The notes beneath the pieces were generated by a model that saw only the letters and a program-made list of their open reading frames with translations, made no database searches and was not told where the DNA came from. Positions 24,061 to 36,010 of a DNA stretch of 64,000 nucleotides are shown piece by piece. Each line of letters starts with the position of its first letter. Within the stretch, counting starts at the first letter, position 1. The translations under genes were made by a program, and so were the position numbers. The DNA comes from Przewalskia tangutica. Lineage: Eukaryota > Streptophyta > Magnoliopsida > Solanales > Solanaceae. Location: NCBI GenBank assembly GCA_029844215.1, contig JAQGDG010000264.1, positions 62,001 to 126,000 on the forward strand, read 5' to 3'.

Positions 24061-24535
24061 TTAAGTAAGGGAAAACGAATTACCTGAAGGTGTAGGGAAT
24101 AAGTGAGGATACTTCCTCAACATGTCCTCCTCCGCTTCCCAAGTCATCTCCTCCCGGTTATCATTCCTCCACAAGACTTTGACGGAAGCCACATCCTTGG
24201 TTCGCAGTCGCCTGACCTGGCGATCGAGTATCGCTATGGGACTCTCCTCATACGATAACCCCTCTGTCACCTGGACCTCACTAGCAGGGAAAACGCTCGC
24301 TGGATCTCCGATACACTTCCGCAACATAGAAACATGGAAGACCGGATGTACCGCCTCTAACTCTGATGGAAGATCCAACTCATAGGCAACCTTGCCTACT
24401 CGACGGACAATCTGGTAGGCCCGATGTACTGGCCGAAGTTTCCCCTTCTTTCCGAATCTCATCACACCCTTCATGGGTGACACCTTCAAGATGACCCAAT
24501 CGTCTACATGAAACTCCAAATGCCGACGCCGATTA
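24061..24535 (-). CDS. Integrase C-terminus with chromodomain (element E)
   Basis: An open minus-strand frame of 152 codons from the ATG at 24519 to a stop at 24061. It holds the integrase C-terminal fold (KGVMRFGKKGKLRP, then VAYELDLPSEL and HPVFHVSMLRKCIGDP) and then a chromodomain-type module (DRQVRRLRTKDVASVKVLW, EEMTWEAEEDM, KYPHLF). Chromodomains of this kind direct insertion of Tekay/Del chromoviruses to heterochromatin. The N-terminal side of integrase is separated by element D at 24536 and resumes at 33089. This is the best preserved pol segment in the window; the last residues lie about 140 bp before the polypurine tract. Confidence 0.9.
24531..24535. repeat. Left target-site duplication of D
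   Basis: GATTA before the TGTAACG terminus of D. The right flank reads GTTA (33089-33092) followed by TCCGCG, consistent with the duplication minus one base. Confidence 0.65.
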
Positions 24536-25129
24536 TGTAACGCCCCGAACCCGGGCCCGTTACTGGTGCCTTACCCCGGGCACCCTAGTGATACAACATC
24601 AGAGAAAACCAGCGGAAAATAAAACACGAGTCATGATACAAGAGATATAATAAATAAACAAAGCCAACCAAAAGCTTGCCTTGATATACATAAAAACCCG
24701 AGCAGTTATCCTTTTACAAACCCCGCCACAACAAAGGCATGCACTCCTAAGATTTACAACAACTATGACGGACAGGCTTCGCCATACCCTGAATGTACAA
24801 GAACCTACAACTCAGTGGAAACATACCAAAGATAAGCCTCCAAGGAACTGAGCTTCCCAACACGCTAAATGAGATCCTAAGAGCGGGGATCCACGATCAC
24901 ATTCTACTGCAGATGAACGCACTTCAAGGAGGTCGATAACAGTACCAAGTATGTGAAATCACAACATCAGAAATGAAATCATAATAGTCTAAAAAAGCAG
25001 GAGACATGTATGATAACCAAAATACAGTACGCAACATAAAAGTAGTCAAGTCAGGGACTCACGCCCTCAAAGTCACCACTCAAATATAACTATGGGTCTC
25101 ACGCCCACAACATCCATCATGTTCGCATC

Positions 25130-25410
25130 ATGGCCGCATGCCCCGGAATCTCGTGACGGTGTAGACATGTCCATGATGCAACAATAATAACAAGGCCGCA
25201 TGGCCACATGCCCCTGGAATACTGCATCGGTGTAGACATGCCCATGTAACCTCAATAACAATATACTGGGTGGTCAACCCTGCCGCATGGCCACATGCCC
25301 CCGGAATACTGCATCGGTGTAGACACGTCCATGTTGCAGTAATAACCATATATCGGGTAATCAACCCGGCCGCATGGCGCGTGTCCCGAATCAGACGGTA
25401 GACATGTCCA
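25130..25410 (-). repeat. LTR minisatellite, about four units of 75-85 bp
   Basis: Units contain GGTGTAGACATGTCCATG and CGCATGGCCACATGCCCC, with alternating AACAATA and ACCATATATCGGGTAATCAA spacers. The D 5' LTR has about six. Confidence 0.75.
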
Positions 25411-25570
25411 TGTGACATCAACAACAAGACAGTAATCAAAATGGAAACATACCCGTGGAATTCTCCATCACTGCCAGCATGTCCAAGTAAGTTCTCAACA
25501 AGTCAACCGACCCTCTATCGAGAGACGCGGTAACACAGAAATACCACACTTGCACAACAAAGGCTATCAT

Positions 25571-25643
25571 CACAAGCATAGGCAAGTTTCACAACAACAA
25601 GCATAGGCAAGTTTCACAACAACAAGCATAGGCAAGTTTCACA
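25571..25643 (-). repeat. 25-bp tandem repeat, three units
   Basis: Reverse complement of the C unit (ACAAGCATAGGCAAGTTTCA). Confidence 0.9.
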
Positions 25644-27220
25644 CAACTCAAAGTACTTTCATTTTATGCCAAAGTCCGGGTTTTTAACCCCAAAGTACTA
25701 CATACGTTAAGTTCTTTTAAAAGAGATCCATTACTTTTATAAAAGTCACCCGATACCCGTAGTATTAGAATGACCAACCCACATTCCTTTTCAAAATCAA
25801 GTAACAACATTCTTTTCCTAAGTTCCAGTTTGCCTAGTTTCAATTACTCAAGCTTCTCATTTTCAAATGGTTTCATAGTTCCCAAACTTAATCACTTGAT
25901 TCCTTTTAAAAAACAATTGAGTAATATATGTCTCACCCGAGAGTAGGTTATTCTTGTTTACAACATTCTTATTACAGCAGCCATGATCTAGAAAATGTAA
26001 TATCATTTTGTCTTATCTTAGTTTCTATGCAGATGGAGGTTTCTACTGGTTTTAATAATACAATTCATTAGTCAGTACATTTTCCTTTATTAACGCTGCA
26101 GTGGTCTGTCGATACACATTCTGATTTCCAAATCAAGAAACATTATCCCTTTTAAAAAAAAACCAAGTACTCATTACTCACGAATGAGGTTTCACACAAA
26201 CATTCACATTAAAACAAATAAGTTAAGTCTCTTATCTTATAAGATCAAGTCTCTTAACTTCTAACATCAGTAAACCATTTTCTTTACCTCTTTTAAGACA
26301 TTATACCTAACTCCCCATAAAGCTAGTATAACGCTTTTTAAAACCTTTAAAACCAAGTGTTACTTCTCCTTCAAAACGATTTATAAATCTTTTGAAATAC
26401 AACAAGTTCTTTATTATAACAAGCCGCTTATAATTCACATCGATTACCTTTAAAACCACAAAGTATTTTCTTACCTACATAAAGTCATTATAACCAACTT
26501 CCCATAAAGCCGTTATAACACTTTATGTTTTAAAACAATCAAACACGGTTAACACGTGCGTCTACCGCACTACATAGTTCACACATATCATGCTAGAAGA
26601 GATAGGAAGAGGTTCACATACCTCGCGACGATTATCGACAATAAGCAAAAAGCTCCAAGTACTACAACCTTGCTAGCCCTTTCCACTCTCGAGTAGAATA
26701 CGCTACTCTTAGTACTTTCACCTCGATAAGCCCAAAATTATCCAAGTATAAAGTCGATCCCGAGCAACGCTTAGCTCCTACTCAGCGCTCAAACAACCCT
26801 TAGAAGTTCTAACCAACTTCTACTTACAACTTCAACATCTGAAGATTTCCTTAGGGTTTCGCTTTTGTGGCTAAAGGAAGTATAATCGTATTTTATGGGC
26901 TTTTGTATCGTGTAACCTGGGAATACTACAAGGTATTTGGGGCCAAGGTATTTGGGCATTATAACCATACTAGAGAGTATTTCTATACCACAACAAGGGG
27001 TATTTATACGAGACAACGAGGCTAGGGGGGGGGGGTACCCCACGGCAAGCACCACTAGGAGGGGGGGTGGTGCTCTCGGCTAGTACTCACAAAGGGGTAG
27101 GGTTTCTACCACAAGGCCTCACAAGGGAAGAGGGGTGGTGGACGAACTACACAAGGGAGGAGGAAGAGAACTTCAAGACTTAGGAAGATTTTTTGGATGA
27201 AGAAGTCTTCCAAAGTGGGG

Positions 27221-27228
27221 TATTTATA
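27221..27228 (-). promoter_or_regulatory. TATA box of D 3' LTR
   Basis: TATAAATA on the minus strand, followed on that strand by CCCCACTTTGGAAGACTTC. Confidence 0.7.
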
Positions 27229-27632
27229 GGTCAAGAAATGGCCAACCAATGGCCAAGATTCAACCAAGTGTAAGGCAAGTGTAGGGCTAGATTTCAACCA
27301 TGTGGACCTTATCCATCTACCACACAACTTGCACAAAATATCCTACCAACTAAAGTGGTCCAAATCGTCCAAGACAAGCCATGGTTGCCGTCCAAGCCTT
27401 CCAATGTGAGGGTGACACATGTCACCCTCCCGTTGGTCCAAAATGTTTCGTCTCTCGAAAAAATCCGCAAAAATTATAAATGACATAGCCGGAAATTCCC
27501 CTACGAAAGTCGTGGAAAACGCTTTAAAAACGACTCTAACCGTGTTGTGCACAAAAAGAATTCGCCAAGCCTAAAGAAGTTCGAAATTTCTACGCACGTC
27601 CCCACGCATACTGCGGAAATACTGGTATAACA

Positions 27633-27667
27633 TTCTCCCCTCCTTAGAAACATTCGTCCCGAATGTT
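27633..27667 (-). other. Polypurine tract and hairpin of D
   Basis: Minus-strand AAGGAGGGGAGAA (27633-27645) and the 8-bp AACATTCG/CGAATGTT stem (27649-27667). Confidence 0.85.
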
Positions 27668-28424
27668 CCTTCTAAGTCTCAAAACAAACGTGCGTCAGTA
27701 TAGTCTTCACTACTATACTTACGAGAATCAAACATGCCACACCTGGCCACAAAATAACATGCTCGCAAAACCCAAATCCACGCCAACGAGGAACCACCTC
27801 AGTTAGCACAAAAGTCCCCACCAAGGTCTAAAATATACTCCCTTCGCACCTACATTTTACAAAAGAAACGATCACACACGTTCACTTCTCCCATATCTCG
27901 TCGTACCCTTCTCGATCACTCGAGCTCTTTCTAGTATCCGTACCACACTTCCGTCAACGTTTCTGCTTCTAACCCTTGGAGTTACTACCTCCAAACTTGG
28001 TCATCTTACTACCCTCGATTTCCTCTAAGGCCATTCTCGGCCTTCACGAACTGATTCTGGTCGAACATATCTATGAACTCTTACGATGGTCATCAAAACT
28101 TGGGCCTAACACCCTGGTGACCCTACCTCCTGGCGGGACCACCCAGATCTGACCCCACCTCAATCCGGGCTACGGGTTGACACGCAACACGCCCTCAACC
28201 CGACCCTCCGTCACGCCAACTCTCTAGTTTCTTGATCCGAACAATCTTACCTCTACAGGTCATGAAAGCTACCACTTCCATTTCACGCTACCCAGGGACT
28301 TACCCTTTTCACTAACCAGGTTTTTAAATCACACTATAGCACAAAGCTATCCGAACATAACACTTAACACATCATTAACATCAATACATACACGTATCTA
28401 CAGGGTTAAGGATATACCTGAAAC
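27668..28424 (-). other. Conserved noncoding block of D
   Basis: No sustained frame. It aligns with C 19265-20018 and T blocks through GGGTAAGTCCCTGGGTAG, GCGTGTCAACCCG, GTAGGGTCACCAGG, TTAGGCCCAAGTTT and GATGACCAAGTTTGGAGG. Like C it lacks the integrase fragment that T carries at this place. Confidence 0.7.
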
Positions 28425-29640
28425 TAGGCGGTTCAAGGACCGCTAAAACTGGGAACTTCCACCGCGACCTCTACCGTGGGCGCAATCGCTCTAGTAATCT
28501 GTGCTATCCTACAGCGCTACCCCAGTGGGGTCTCTCGTCATATGGCCTGTTGGCGCAAGAATAACAAGCTCCCTCGTACTACGACACTCCCGAAATGCGG
28601 TCTACGCATCGACCACCGAGGTAGGGTGATGCGTCGCCAACACCCTACTCACGAACATCGAAACACAGGAGCCACGACGCTCCTGAATACCCCGAGGTCC
28701 GAAGGCTGCGGAGGACCACTCTGCAATGGCGGAGTACATAACTAGTCTGGCTTCTTTGGCGGTCCGCCTCGAAAGTCGCTAAAATATCCGGCCGTCTTGG
28801 CATGCCTGTGGCGGTCCACCTGCGTCGATCTCTGCGCTCGCCTCGCACCCAAGTGCATGAGCACGAATGCGGCAATGTCCATGCGGTGAAGAAACACCGC
28901 ACAAGACTCGGCCATATAATCATCTAGCCGGTGGCGTGGCGATGCACCACTATCCTCTATATCTGACTAAGCGCGAGGACATATCGAGCCAACGAATCAA
29001 ACTCAACGTTGTACTCCCTAACTGTGCGTCCTCTCTGCCTCAACAACAAAAATCTATCGGCCCGTGCCCTCCTCATCTGTGGAGGCAAGAAGTGCGTGAG
29101 AAAGGCCTCCGAAAACTCGTCCCATACTGCTGGAAGCGCATGCTCTCCCACGAATCAAACCAATCGACTGCGGTATCACGCAGCCGATGCGAACCGAAGG
29201 TCACAGACTCGGTCTCCGAAGCCTTGATCACCCGCATGATCCTTCATGGCGGCGGATGAACTCCTGCGGATCATCCTCGAGCCTCGACCCATAAAACTGG
29301 CGGGCTGACTCGAGAAAGTCCGACCTCAAACTATTCGCTCTCGGGTGCACCACGGTCTTCTTTGGAAGGCGCGCGTCCGGCTGTCCTCTTATCGGCCTGA
29401 CCACGGCCAATAATCGCCATCTCGCGTGACCCGTCTCCTGCTCGGTGTGGGCGGAGGCTCGAGTCTTGTAGTCTCATCGCCCACGGCTGCGGCTCTAAAC
29501 CTCTTTGGTCTTTGGCGTCGCGAAACTTCGCCGTCGGAAGCTTGTCTCAGTCTTGGCCAAGACTGCGCCCTCGTACTCCTCTGTATCCCACTAGCGACTC
29601 CTCGTGCCTTGCCGCTCAGGCCGGTCGCTTGCGGAGGCAT
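28425..29640 (-). pseudogene. Gag of D (frame-broken)
   Basis: Starts at the minus-strand ATG at 29640 (MPPQATGLSGKARG). N-terminal basic/linker part to about 29400, then a stretch with SARQFYG and DDPQEFIRR (29300-29230), then capsid with LPAVWDEFSEAF, HFLPPQMRRARADRF and REYNVEFDSLARYVL (29151-28960), an EADRQR segment near 28760, and one CCHC pair at about 28640-28510. At least four frameshifts. Length about 400 codons, usual for this gag. Sole protein of D. Capsid residues agree closely with C and F. Confidence 0.8.
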
Positions 29641-29836
29641 AAGCGGTAAAATGAAACACATCGGAGGGTCCAACTTACAACTCGGCTCTAAGGCACGATC
29701 TCGTAATGAGAAGAATAGAAACCAATCCTACATGTCCTATAGCCTCACGATTATAGATGTGGTGCACACAGATAATCAAGACTACTAGACACGGTGCGTA
29801 GACACTTTCCGAGGACTAAGCGCTTCGATACCACTT
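29641..29836 (-). promoter_or_regulatory. D leader: PBS and hairpin
   Basis: PBS at about 29820-29833 (reading TGGTATCGAAGCGC). Shortened hairpin at 29749-29777 that keeps the GTGCAC centre. Confidence 0.75.
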
Positions 29837-30414
29837 TGTAACGCCCGAACCGGGCAGTTCTTGGTGCCTTACCCGCACCCTAGTGATACAACATCGAGAG
29901 AAAACCGGCGGAAAATAAAACACGAGTCATGATCTGAGATATAATAAATAAGCAGGCCAACCAGCGATTGCCTTGGTATATACATAAAAACCCGAGCTTA
30001 TCCTTTTACAAACCACGCACAACAATTACTCTGCACTCTAAGATTTACAATAACTATGACGGGACAGGGCCCGCCATACCACGAATGTACAAGAACCTAC
30101 AACTCGAAACATGCAAAGATAAGCCTCAGAAGGAACGGAGCTTTCAACACGCCGAAATGAGATCCTAGGCGGGGATCCACGGATGTACCTCTACTGCGGC
30201 ATGACGCAGCCCAGAAGGAGTCGATCTAACAGTACAGTATGTGAATCAAATCACGTAAATGAAATCATAATAGCCTAAAAAAATAGGAGACATGTATGAT
30301 AACCAAAATACAAGATGCAACATAAGCGATCAAGTCGGGGACTCGCGCCTCAAAGTCACCACTCAAATATAACTATGGGTCTCGCCCACAACATCCATCA
30401 TGTTCGCGTCACGC

Positions 30415-30845
30415 GTGCCGAATCGCGTCGGTGTAGACATGTCCATGATGCAACAATAATAACAAGGCGCGTGGCCACGTACCGGAATCTGCGCCGGTGT
30501 AGACATGCCCGTATAACCTCAATAACAATATCTTGGGTGGTCAACCTGCGCGTGGCCACGTGCCCCGGAATCTGCGTCGGTGTGAACGCGTCCATGTTGC
30601 GGTAATAACCATATATCGGGTAATCGGCGTGGCCGCGTGCCGGAATCTTGCGTCGGTGTAGACATGCCCATGTAACCTCAATAACAATATCTTTGGGTGG
30701 TCAACCACGCCGCGTGCCACATGCCGGAATCTTTGCGTCGGTGTAGACGCGTCCATGCTGCGATAATAACCATATATCGGGTAATCAACGGCCGCGTGGC
30801 GCGTGCCGGAATCGCGTCGGTGTAGACATGTCCATGTGACATCAA
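30415..30845 (-). repeat. LTR minisatellite, about six units
   Basis: Same family as 25130-25410. An alternating A-B pattern of spacers suggests expansion by a two-unit step. Several CAT/CGT variants at CG-rich positions. Confidence 0.75.
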
Positions 30846-30983
30846 CAATAAGACGATAATCAAAATGGAAACATACGTGGAATTCTCCATCATCGCCGCC
30901 ACCAGTAAGTTCTCGACAAGTCAAGCCTTCAAGTCGAGGCGGTAACACGTAAATACCACACTTGCACAACAAAGGCTATCATC

Positions 30984-31103
30984 ACAAGCATAGCAAGTTT
31001 CACAACAACAAGCATAGGCAAGTTTCACAACAACAAGCATAGGCAAGTTTCACAACAACAAGCATAGGCAAGTTTCACAACAACAAGCATGGGTAAGTTT
31101 CAC
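30984..31103 (-). repeat. 25-bp tandem repeat, five units
   Basis: Units ACAAGCATAGGCAAGTTTCA plus CAACA; the fifth unit has GGGTAAG. The other D LTR has three. Confidence 0.9.
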
Positions 31104-32685
31104 CTGACTCAAGTACTTTCATTTTATGCCAAAGTCCGGTTTTAACCCCAAAGTACTACATCGTTAAGTTCTTTAAAAGAGATCCATTACTTTTATAAAA
31201 GTCACCCGATACCCGTAGTATTAGAATGACCAACCCACATTCCTTTTCAAAATCAAGTAACAACATTCTTTTCCTAAGTTCGGTTGCCTAGTTTGATTAC
31301 TCGAAGCACCATTTTCAAATGGTTTCATAGTTCCCAAACTTAATCACTTGATTCCTTTTTAGAACAATTGAGTAATATATGTCTCACGTGAGAGTAGGTT
31401 ATTCTTGTTTACAACATTCTTATTACAGCAGCCATGATCTAGAAAATGTAATATCATTTTGTCTTATCTTAGTTTCTATGCAGATGGAGGTTTCTTGGTT
31501 TTAATAATACAATTCATTAGTCGAGACATTTTCCTTTATTAACGCTGCGATGGTGCAGTCGATACACATTCTGATTTCCGAAATCAGTAAAACATTATCC
31601 CTTTAAAAAAACCAAGTACTCATTACTCACGAATGAGGTTTCACACAAACATTCACATTAAAACAAATAAGTTAAGTCTCTTATCTTATAAGATCAAGTC
31701 TCTTAACTTCTAACATCAGTAAACCATTTTCTTTACCTCTCTTAAGACATTATACCTAACTCCCCATAAAGCTAGTATAACGCTTTTTAAAACCTTTAAA
31801 ACCAAGTGTTACTCTCTCTTCAAAAGCGATTTATAAATCTTTTGAAATACAAAGTTCTTTATTATAACAAGCGCTTATAATTCACATCGATTACCTTTTA
31901 AAACCACAAAGTATTTTCTTACCTACATAAAGTGTTATAACCAACTTCCCATAAAGCCGTTATAACACTTTATGTTTTAAACAATCAAACCACGATTAAC
32001 ACGTATGCGTCTACCGTACTACATAGTTCACACATATCATGCTAGAAGAGATAGGAAGAGGTTCACATACCTCGCGACGATTATCGACAATAAGCAAAAA
32101 GCTCCAAGTACTACAACCTTGCTAGCCCTTTACACTCCTCGAGTAGAATACGCTACTCTTAGTACTTTCACCTCGATAAGCCCAAAATTATCCAAGTATA
32201 AAGTCGATCCTGAGCAACGCTTAGCTCCTACTCCGAGCGCTCCAAACAACCCTTAGAAGGTCTAACCAACTTCTACTTACAACTTCAACATCGGGTGAAG
32301 ATTTCCTTAGGGTTTCGTTTTTGTGGCTAAAGGAAGTATAATCGTATTTTCTGGGCTTTTGTATACGTGTAACCTTGGGAATACTACAAGGTATTTGGGC
32401 CAAGGTATTTGGGCATTATAACCATACTAGGAGAGTATTTCTATACCACAACAAGGGGTATTTATACGAGACAACTAGGCTAGGGGGGGGGTACCCCACG
32501 GCTAGCACCACTAGGAGGGGGGGTGGTGCTCTCGGCTAGTACTCACAAAGGGGTAGGGGTTTCTCGGCCACAAGGCCTCACAAGGGGAAGAGGGGGGGTG
32601 GTGGACGAACTACACAAGGGAGGGAGGAAGAGAACTTCAAGACTTAGGAAGATTTTTGGATGAAGAAGTCTTCCAAAGGGTGGGG

Positions 32686-32693
32686 TATTTATA
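32686..32693 (-). promoter_or_regulatory. TATA box of D 5' LTR
   Basis: TATAAATA on the minus strand, same setting as 27221-27228. Confidence 0.7.
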
Positions 32694-33088
32694 GGTCAAG
32701 AAATGGCCAACCAATGGCCAAGATTCAACCAAGTGTAAGGCAAGTGTAGGGCTAGATTTCAACCATGTGGACCTTATCCATCTACCACACAACTTGCACA
32801 AAATATCCTACCAACTAAAGTGGTCCAAATCGTCCAAGCCAAGCCATGGTTGCCGTCCAAGCCTTCGATGTGAGGTGACACATGTCACCCTCCCGTTGGT
32901 CCAAAATGTTTTCGTCTCGGAAAAATCCGCAAAAATTATAAATGACATAGCGGAAATTCCCTACGAAAGTGTGAAAGCGTTTAGTCGGCGACTCTAAGGG
33001 TGTTGTGCACAAAAGAATTCGGCCAAGCCTAAAGAAGTTCGAAAATTTCTCGTCGTCCCACGTCATACTGCGGAAATACGGTATAGCA

Positions 33089-34080
33089 GTTATCCGCGTA
33101 TGACTTCTGCCGACTACGAGCCGCTGGTCTCTCTGGATAAGCTTCACCTTATCCACGGCCTGTGAACCAAGTCCGGGCAAACTAAGCGCACCTCGCCACG
33201 TCGAACCAACCAATCGGCGATCTACATTTCGCCCATATAAAGCCTCGTATGGCGTCATCGTATCTTTGGAATGGTAGTTGTTGTTATAAGCAAACTCCAC
33301 GAGGCAAATGATCCTCGGCTACCACGAAATCAATCACGCGGGCTCATGACATATCCTCAAGTGTGCGGATAGTGCGCTCTGCTGCCGTCGATCCGAGGAT
33401 GAAATCTTTGTCTTGAGACTCACTGTGTCCCTAATCCCTTCGGAAAGACCTCCGAAGTTAGCCATAAGCGGGCTCACCTATCGGATATAATCGACACCGG
33501 ACACCGTGCGACCTCACAATATCTCGATGTACAATCGGCATAGTCCTCGGTAGCGTCGTCATTGGAAGGAAATAGGCTGATTTCGTCGACTGTCAACAAT
33601 AACCCAAATGGAGTCGTGCTTCCTGCGATGCGAGGTAACCTATAACAAAGTCCATGTTGATCACCTCCCACTTCAGTCGGAATCTCAATAGCTGCAATAA
33701 TCCACTGGGCCTCTGGTGCTCGACCTTGACTGCTGGCAATTAGGACCTTTGCAACAAAACCGCCACGTCCTCTTGAGCCGTCCCACCAATACAAACATCC
33801 GAGGTCATGGTACATCTTGGTCGACCGGATGAATAGAATAACGACCGTTGTGTGCCTCCCTAAAATCTGGCGATGAAGTCTGTCACATCGGAACACACAA
33901 CCCTCAAATCTTAGCACCCCATCGTAGCTACCTCGAATAGACTCTTCTCCTCCAAGAGGCTGCGTCGATCTGATGCCAACCGGGTCCTCAAGCGTCGCCT
34001 CTTCACCTCATCAACGATGGAAGACTCGGCAACCTCACGAACCCGTACCCCACTATCGTCGGTATCGATCAATCGAACCC
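33089..34080 (-). pseudogene. Integrase core of E (frame-broken)
   Basis: Minus-strand integrase between RNase H and the D insertion. Visible segments: MYHDLGCLYWW of the N-terminal zinc-finger region (about 33820), a IEIPTEVGG segment (about 33690) where the first catalytic Asp region follows, SIISDR with the second Asp (about 33480), and MEFAYNNNYHSKDTMTPYEALYG (33300-33230) near the end of the core. It would insert the element cDNA with a 5-bp stagger, consistent with the 5-bp duplications here. Multiple frameshifts lie between these segments; the C-terminus continues at 24535. Confidence 0.8.
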
Positions 34081-34600
34081 CAAGGCTCGCTAGCTGGTGG
34101 ATCTGACGGACCGTATCACTGTCTCTGCCGTACCTCGGCGGGCTCCCATCGATCTACGACTCAGGCATCGGCAACTACGTTGGCTTTCCCGGATGGTATA
34201 GAATATCAACATCATAATCTTTCGTGACTCTAACCGCGTCTGCCGCAAGTTCAGCTCATACTGCTGAAGATATCTTGGAGGCTCTTGTGAGTGCAGTATA
34301 AATATCCACATGAACCCCATACAAATAATGTCTCCAAATCTTCAAGGCATGAATAACTGCGGCCAACTCTAAGTCGTGGGTAGGGTAATTCCTCTCATGC
34401 TTCCGTAACTGCCGGGAAGCATAGGCTATAACCTTGCCGTGCTGCATCAAAACACACCTGGCCCGATGCAGGCATCACAATAGATCACGTGCCCGTCTAA
34501 CCCCTCGGGAAGAGTAAGGCGAGTCGTAGTCAACCTTTCCTTCAAAGAATGGAATCCCTTCGCAAGCCTCGTCACCGGAACTTGGCGCTTACGAGTCGAC
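34081..34600 (-). pseudogene. RNase H of E
   Basis: Minus-strand segment with VIAYASRQLRKHERNYPTHD and DLELAAVIHALKIWRHYLYG (open frame 34450-34256), diagnostic of the Ty3/gypsy RNase H domain, which degrades RNA in the RNA-DNA hybrid. Upstream on the minus strand a broken RT-RNaseH connection (about 34640-34450) reads into it with VPVTRLAKGFHSLKERLTT. Downstream frames to 34081 are broken. Confidence 0.85.
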
Positions 34601-35440
34601 CTAGTCAGCGGGGCTGAAATCAAGCAAGCGCTCCACAAACCTACGATAATAACCTGCCAACCCTAAGAAACTGCGCACATCGGTCGGAGTAGTAGGTCTC
34701 GGCCAAGACTTGACTGCCTCAATCTTTGTCGTATCCACCTGAACACCATCAGCCCCAATAATGTGCCCTAGGAATTCCACTGAGGCCAACCAAAACTCAC
34801 ACTTGGAGAACTTGGCGAATAACTGCCCGTTCCAGAGAACCCCAAGTACCGTCGTCAAGTGATCTGCATGCTCCTGCTCTGTCCGCGAATAAACCAGGAT
34901 GTCATCAATGAATACTATGACAAATGTATCCAAAAATGGCTTGAACACCCGGTTCATCAAATCCATAAATACCGCAGGAGTGTTGGTCAAACCGAAAGAC
35001 ATAACCCTGAACTCATAGTGCCCATACCGGGTCCTGAATGCAGTCTTTGGGATATCTGCCTCTCGAACTTCACTGATGATAACGGTGCGAGTCTATCTTG
35101 GAGAAACACCTCGCACCCTGCAACTGGTCAAACAAATCATCAATCCTGGGGAGGGGGTACTTATTCTTGATGGTTACCTTATTCAGCTGCATGTAATCAA
35201 CACACATACTGGCGTCCATCTTTCTTCTTCACAAACAAACCGGCGCTCCCGGGGAGAAACACTAGGCACGATAAAGCCTTTTTCCGGAAATCTTTGGTGG
35301 TCCTTGACTCCTCAACTCGGCAGGTGCCATTCTGTATGGCGGAATGGAAATAGGCCGAGTGTCTGGCAACGTGTCAATACAAAACTCAATCTCCCTCTCA
35401 GGAGGGATACCCGGAAGATCGTCTAGGAACACATCTGGAA
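34601..35440 (-). pseudogene. Reverse transcriptase of E (partly open)
   Basis: The open frame 35002-34601 (133 codons) contains MSFGLTNTPAVFMDLMNRVF, the catalytic FIDDILVYS motif (residues 31-39), FAKFSKCEFWL, VEFLGHIIGADG and the thumb segment SFLGLAGYYRRFV. The N-terminal fingers (35440-35003) are in pieces, with the PR-RT linker REFPDVFLDDLPGIPP and PYRMAPAELR at 35430-35310. RT copies element RNA into DNA inside cytoplasmic particles. CAG and CTG are frequent here and the frame is long, in contrast to F. Confidence 0.88.
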
Positions 35441-36010
35441 ACTCCCTAACCACCGCATTGGTCAAGCGGCACCTCGGCCTGCGTATCAAATACGAACCGG
35501 ATGATAGATGTACCGCTACGCACCATCTTCCTAGCCTTGAGGTAAGAAATAAACCTACCCGCCGGCGTATGTGTTGCCCTTCCACTCGATAATCGGCTCG
35601 CGAAGCGGAACCGAACCAACTGTCCCTACGGTCAGCGTTGCCATAACAAGAAGCCAACCGATCCATACCCATAATGACATCAAAATCCGTCATCTCTAAC
35701 TCTATCAAGTCTGCGAAGTGCGGCGACGTAAATAAACAGGACAACCTCTATACACGCCGGCTAACACCGAATCACCCATGGCGTAGCTACCTCAAAAGGC
35801 TCTATCGACACCCGGCTATATCCGATTCTACCCGCAATAAGATTGGACACATAGGACAAGGTAGAACCTGGATCTATCAAAGCATAAACGTCACAGCATG
35901 AAATCAATAATGTACCTGTGACGACGTCAGGGGAAGCCTCCTGATCCTGGCGGCTGGCTAATGAATAAATGCGGTTCTGTGGACCGCTAGAACTGGAACC
36001 ACCACCACGA
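35441..36010 (-). pseudogene. Aspartic protease of E
   Basis: The open frame 36192-35761 runs from the last knuckle through a Ser/Gly/Arg linker to the protease active site ALIDPGSTLSYVS (Asp at residue 107; near 35872). The flap and C-terminal part continue in the frame 35744-35262 with LIELEMTDFDVIMGMDRLA. The active triad reads D-P-G rather than D-S/T-G, which I know as a common form in these plant elements. It processes the Gag-Pol polyprotein. One frame break lies near 35760. Confidence 0.85.

Larger units (their letters stand above)
24536..27632 (-). repeat. 3' LTR of D (3097 bp)
   Basis: Minus-strand LTR from TGTTATACCAGTATTTCC at 27632 to GGGGCGTTACA at 24536. TATA is at 27221-27228, minisatellites at 25130-25410, the 25-bp repeat at 25571-25643, and the wobble-paired stem-loop at 24765-24785. 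A run of 11 G lies at 27025-27035 (9 in the other LTR). Confidence 0.9.
24536..33088 (-). mobile_element. D: complete non-autonomous gag-only LTR element
   Basis: Minus-strand element of 8553 bp: 3' LTR 24536-27632, tract, noncoding block, gag, leader with PBS, 5' LTR 29837-33088. The internal region is 2204 bp and has no pol motif, so it is TR-GAG-like, as C is. LTRs end TGTTATACC and CGTTACA; the 5' LTR start is altered to TGCTATACC at 33088. It is inserted in the integrase of E with duplication GATTA/GTTA. The two LTRs differ in minisatellite copy number. Confidence 0.9.
29837..33088 (-). repeat. 5' LTR of D (3252 bp)
   Basis: About 155 bp longer than the 3' LTR, explained by two extra minisatellite units (30415-30845) and two extra 25-bp units (30984-31103), partly offset by small deletions. 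TATA at 32686-32693, stem-loop with a G-U pair at 30056-30076. Confidence 0.9.

Noticed and set aside
30415..31103. CRISPR-like regular repeats
   Set aside because: The units are contiguous minisatellites in an LTR, without unique spacers of fixed length or cas genes, in a plant element.
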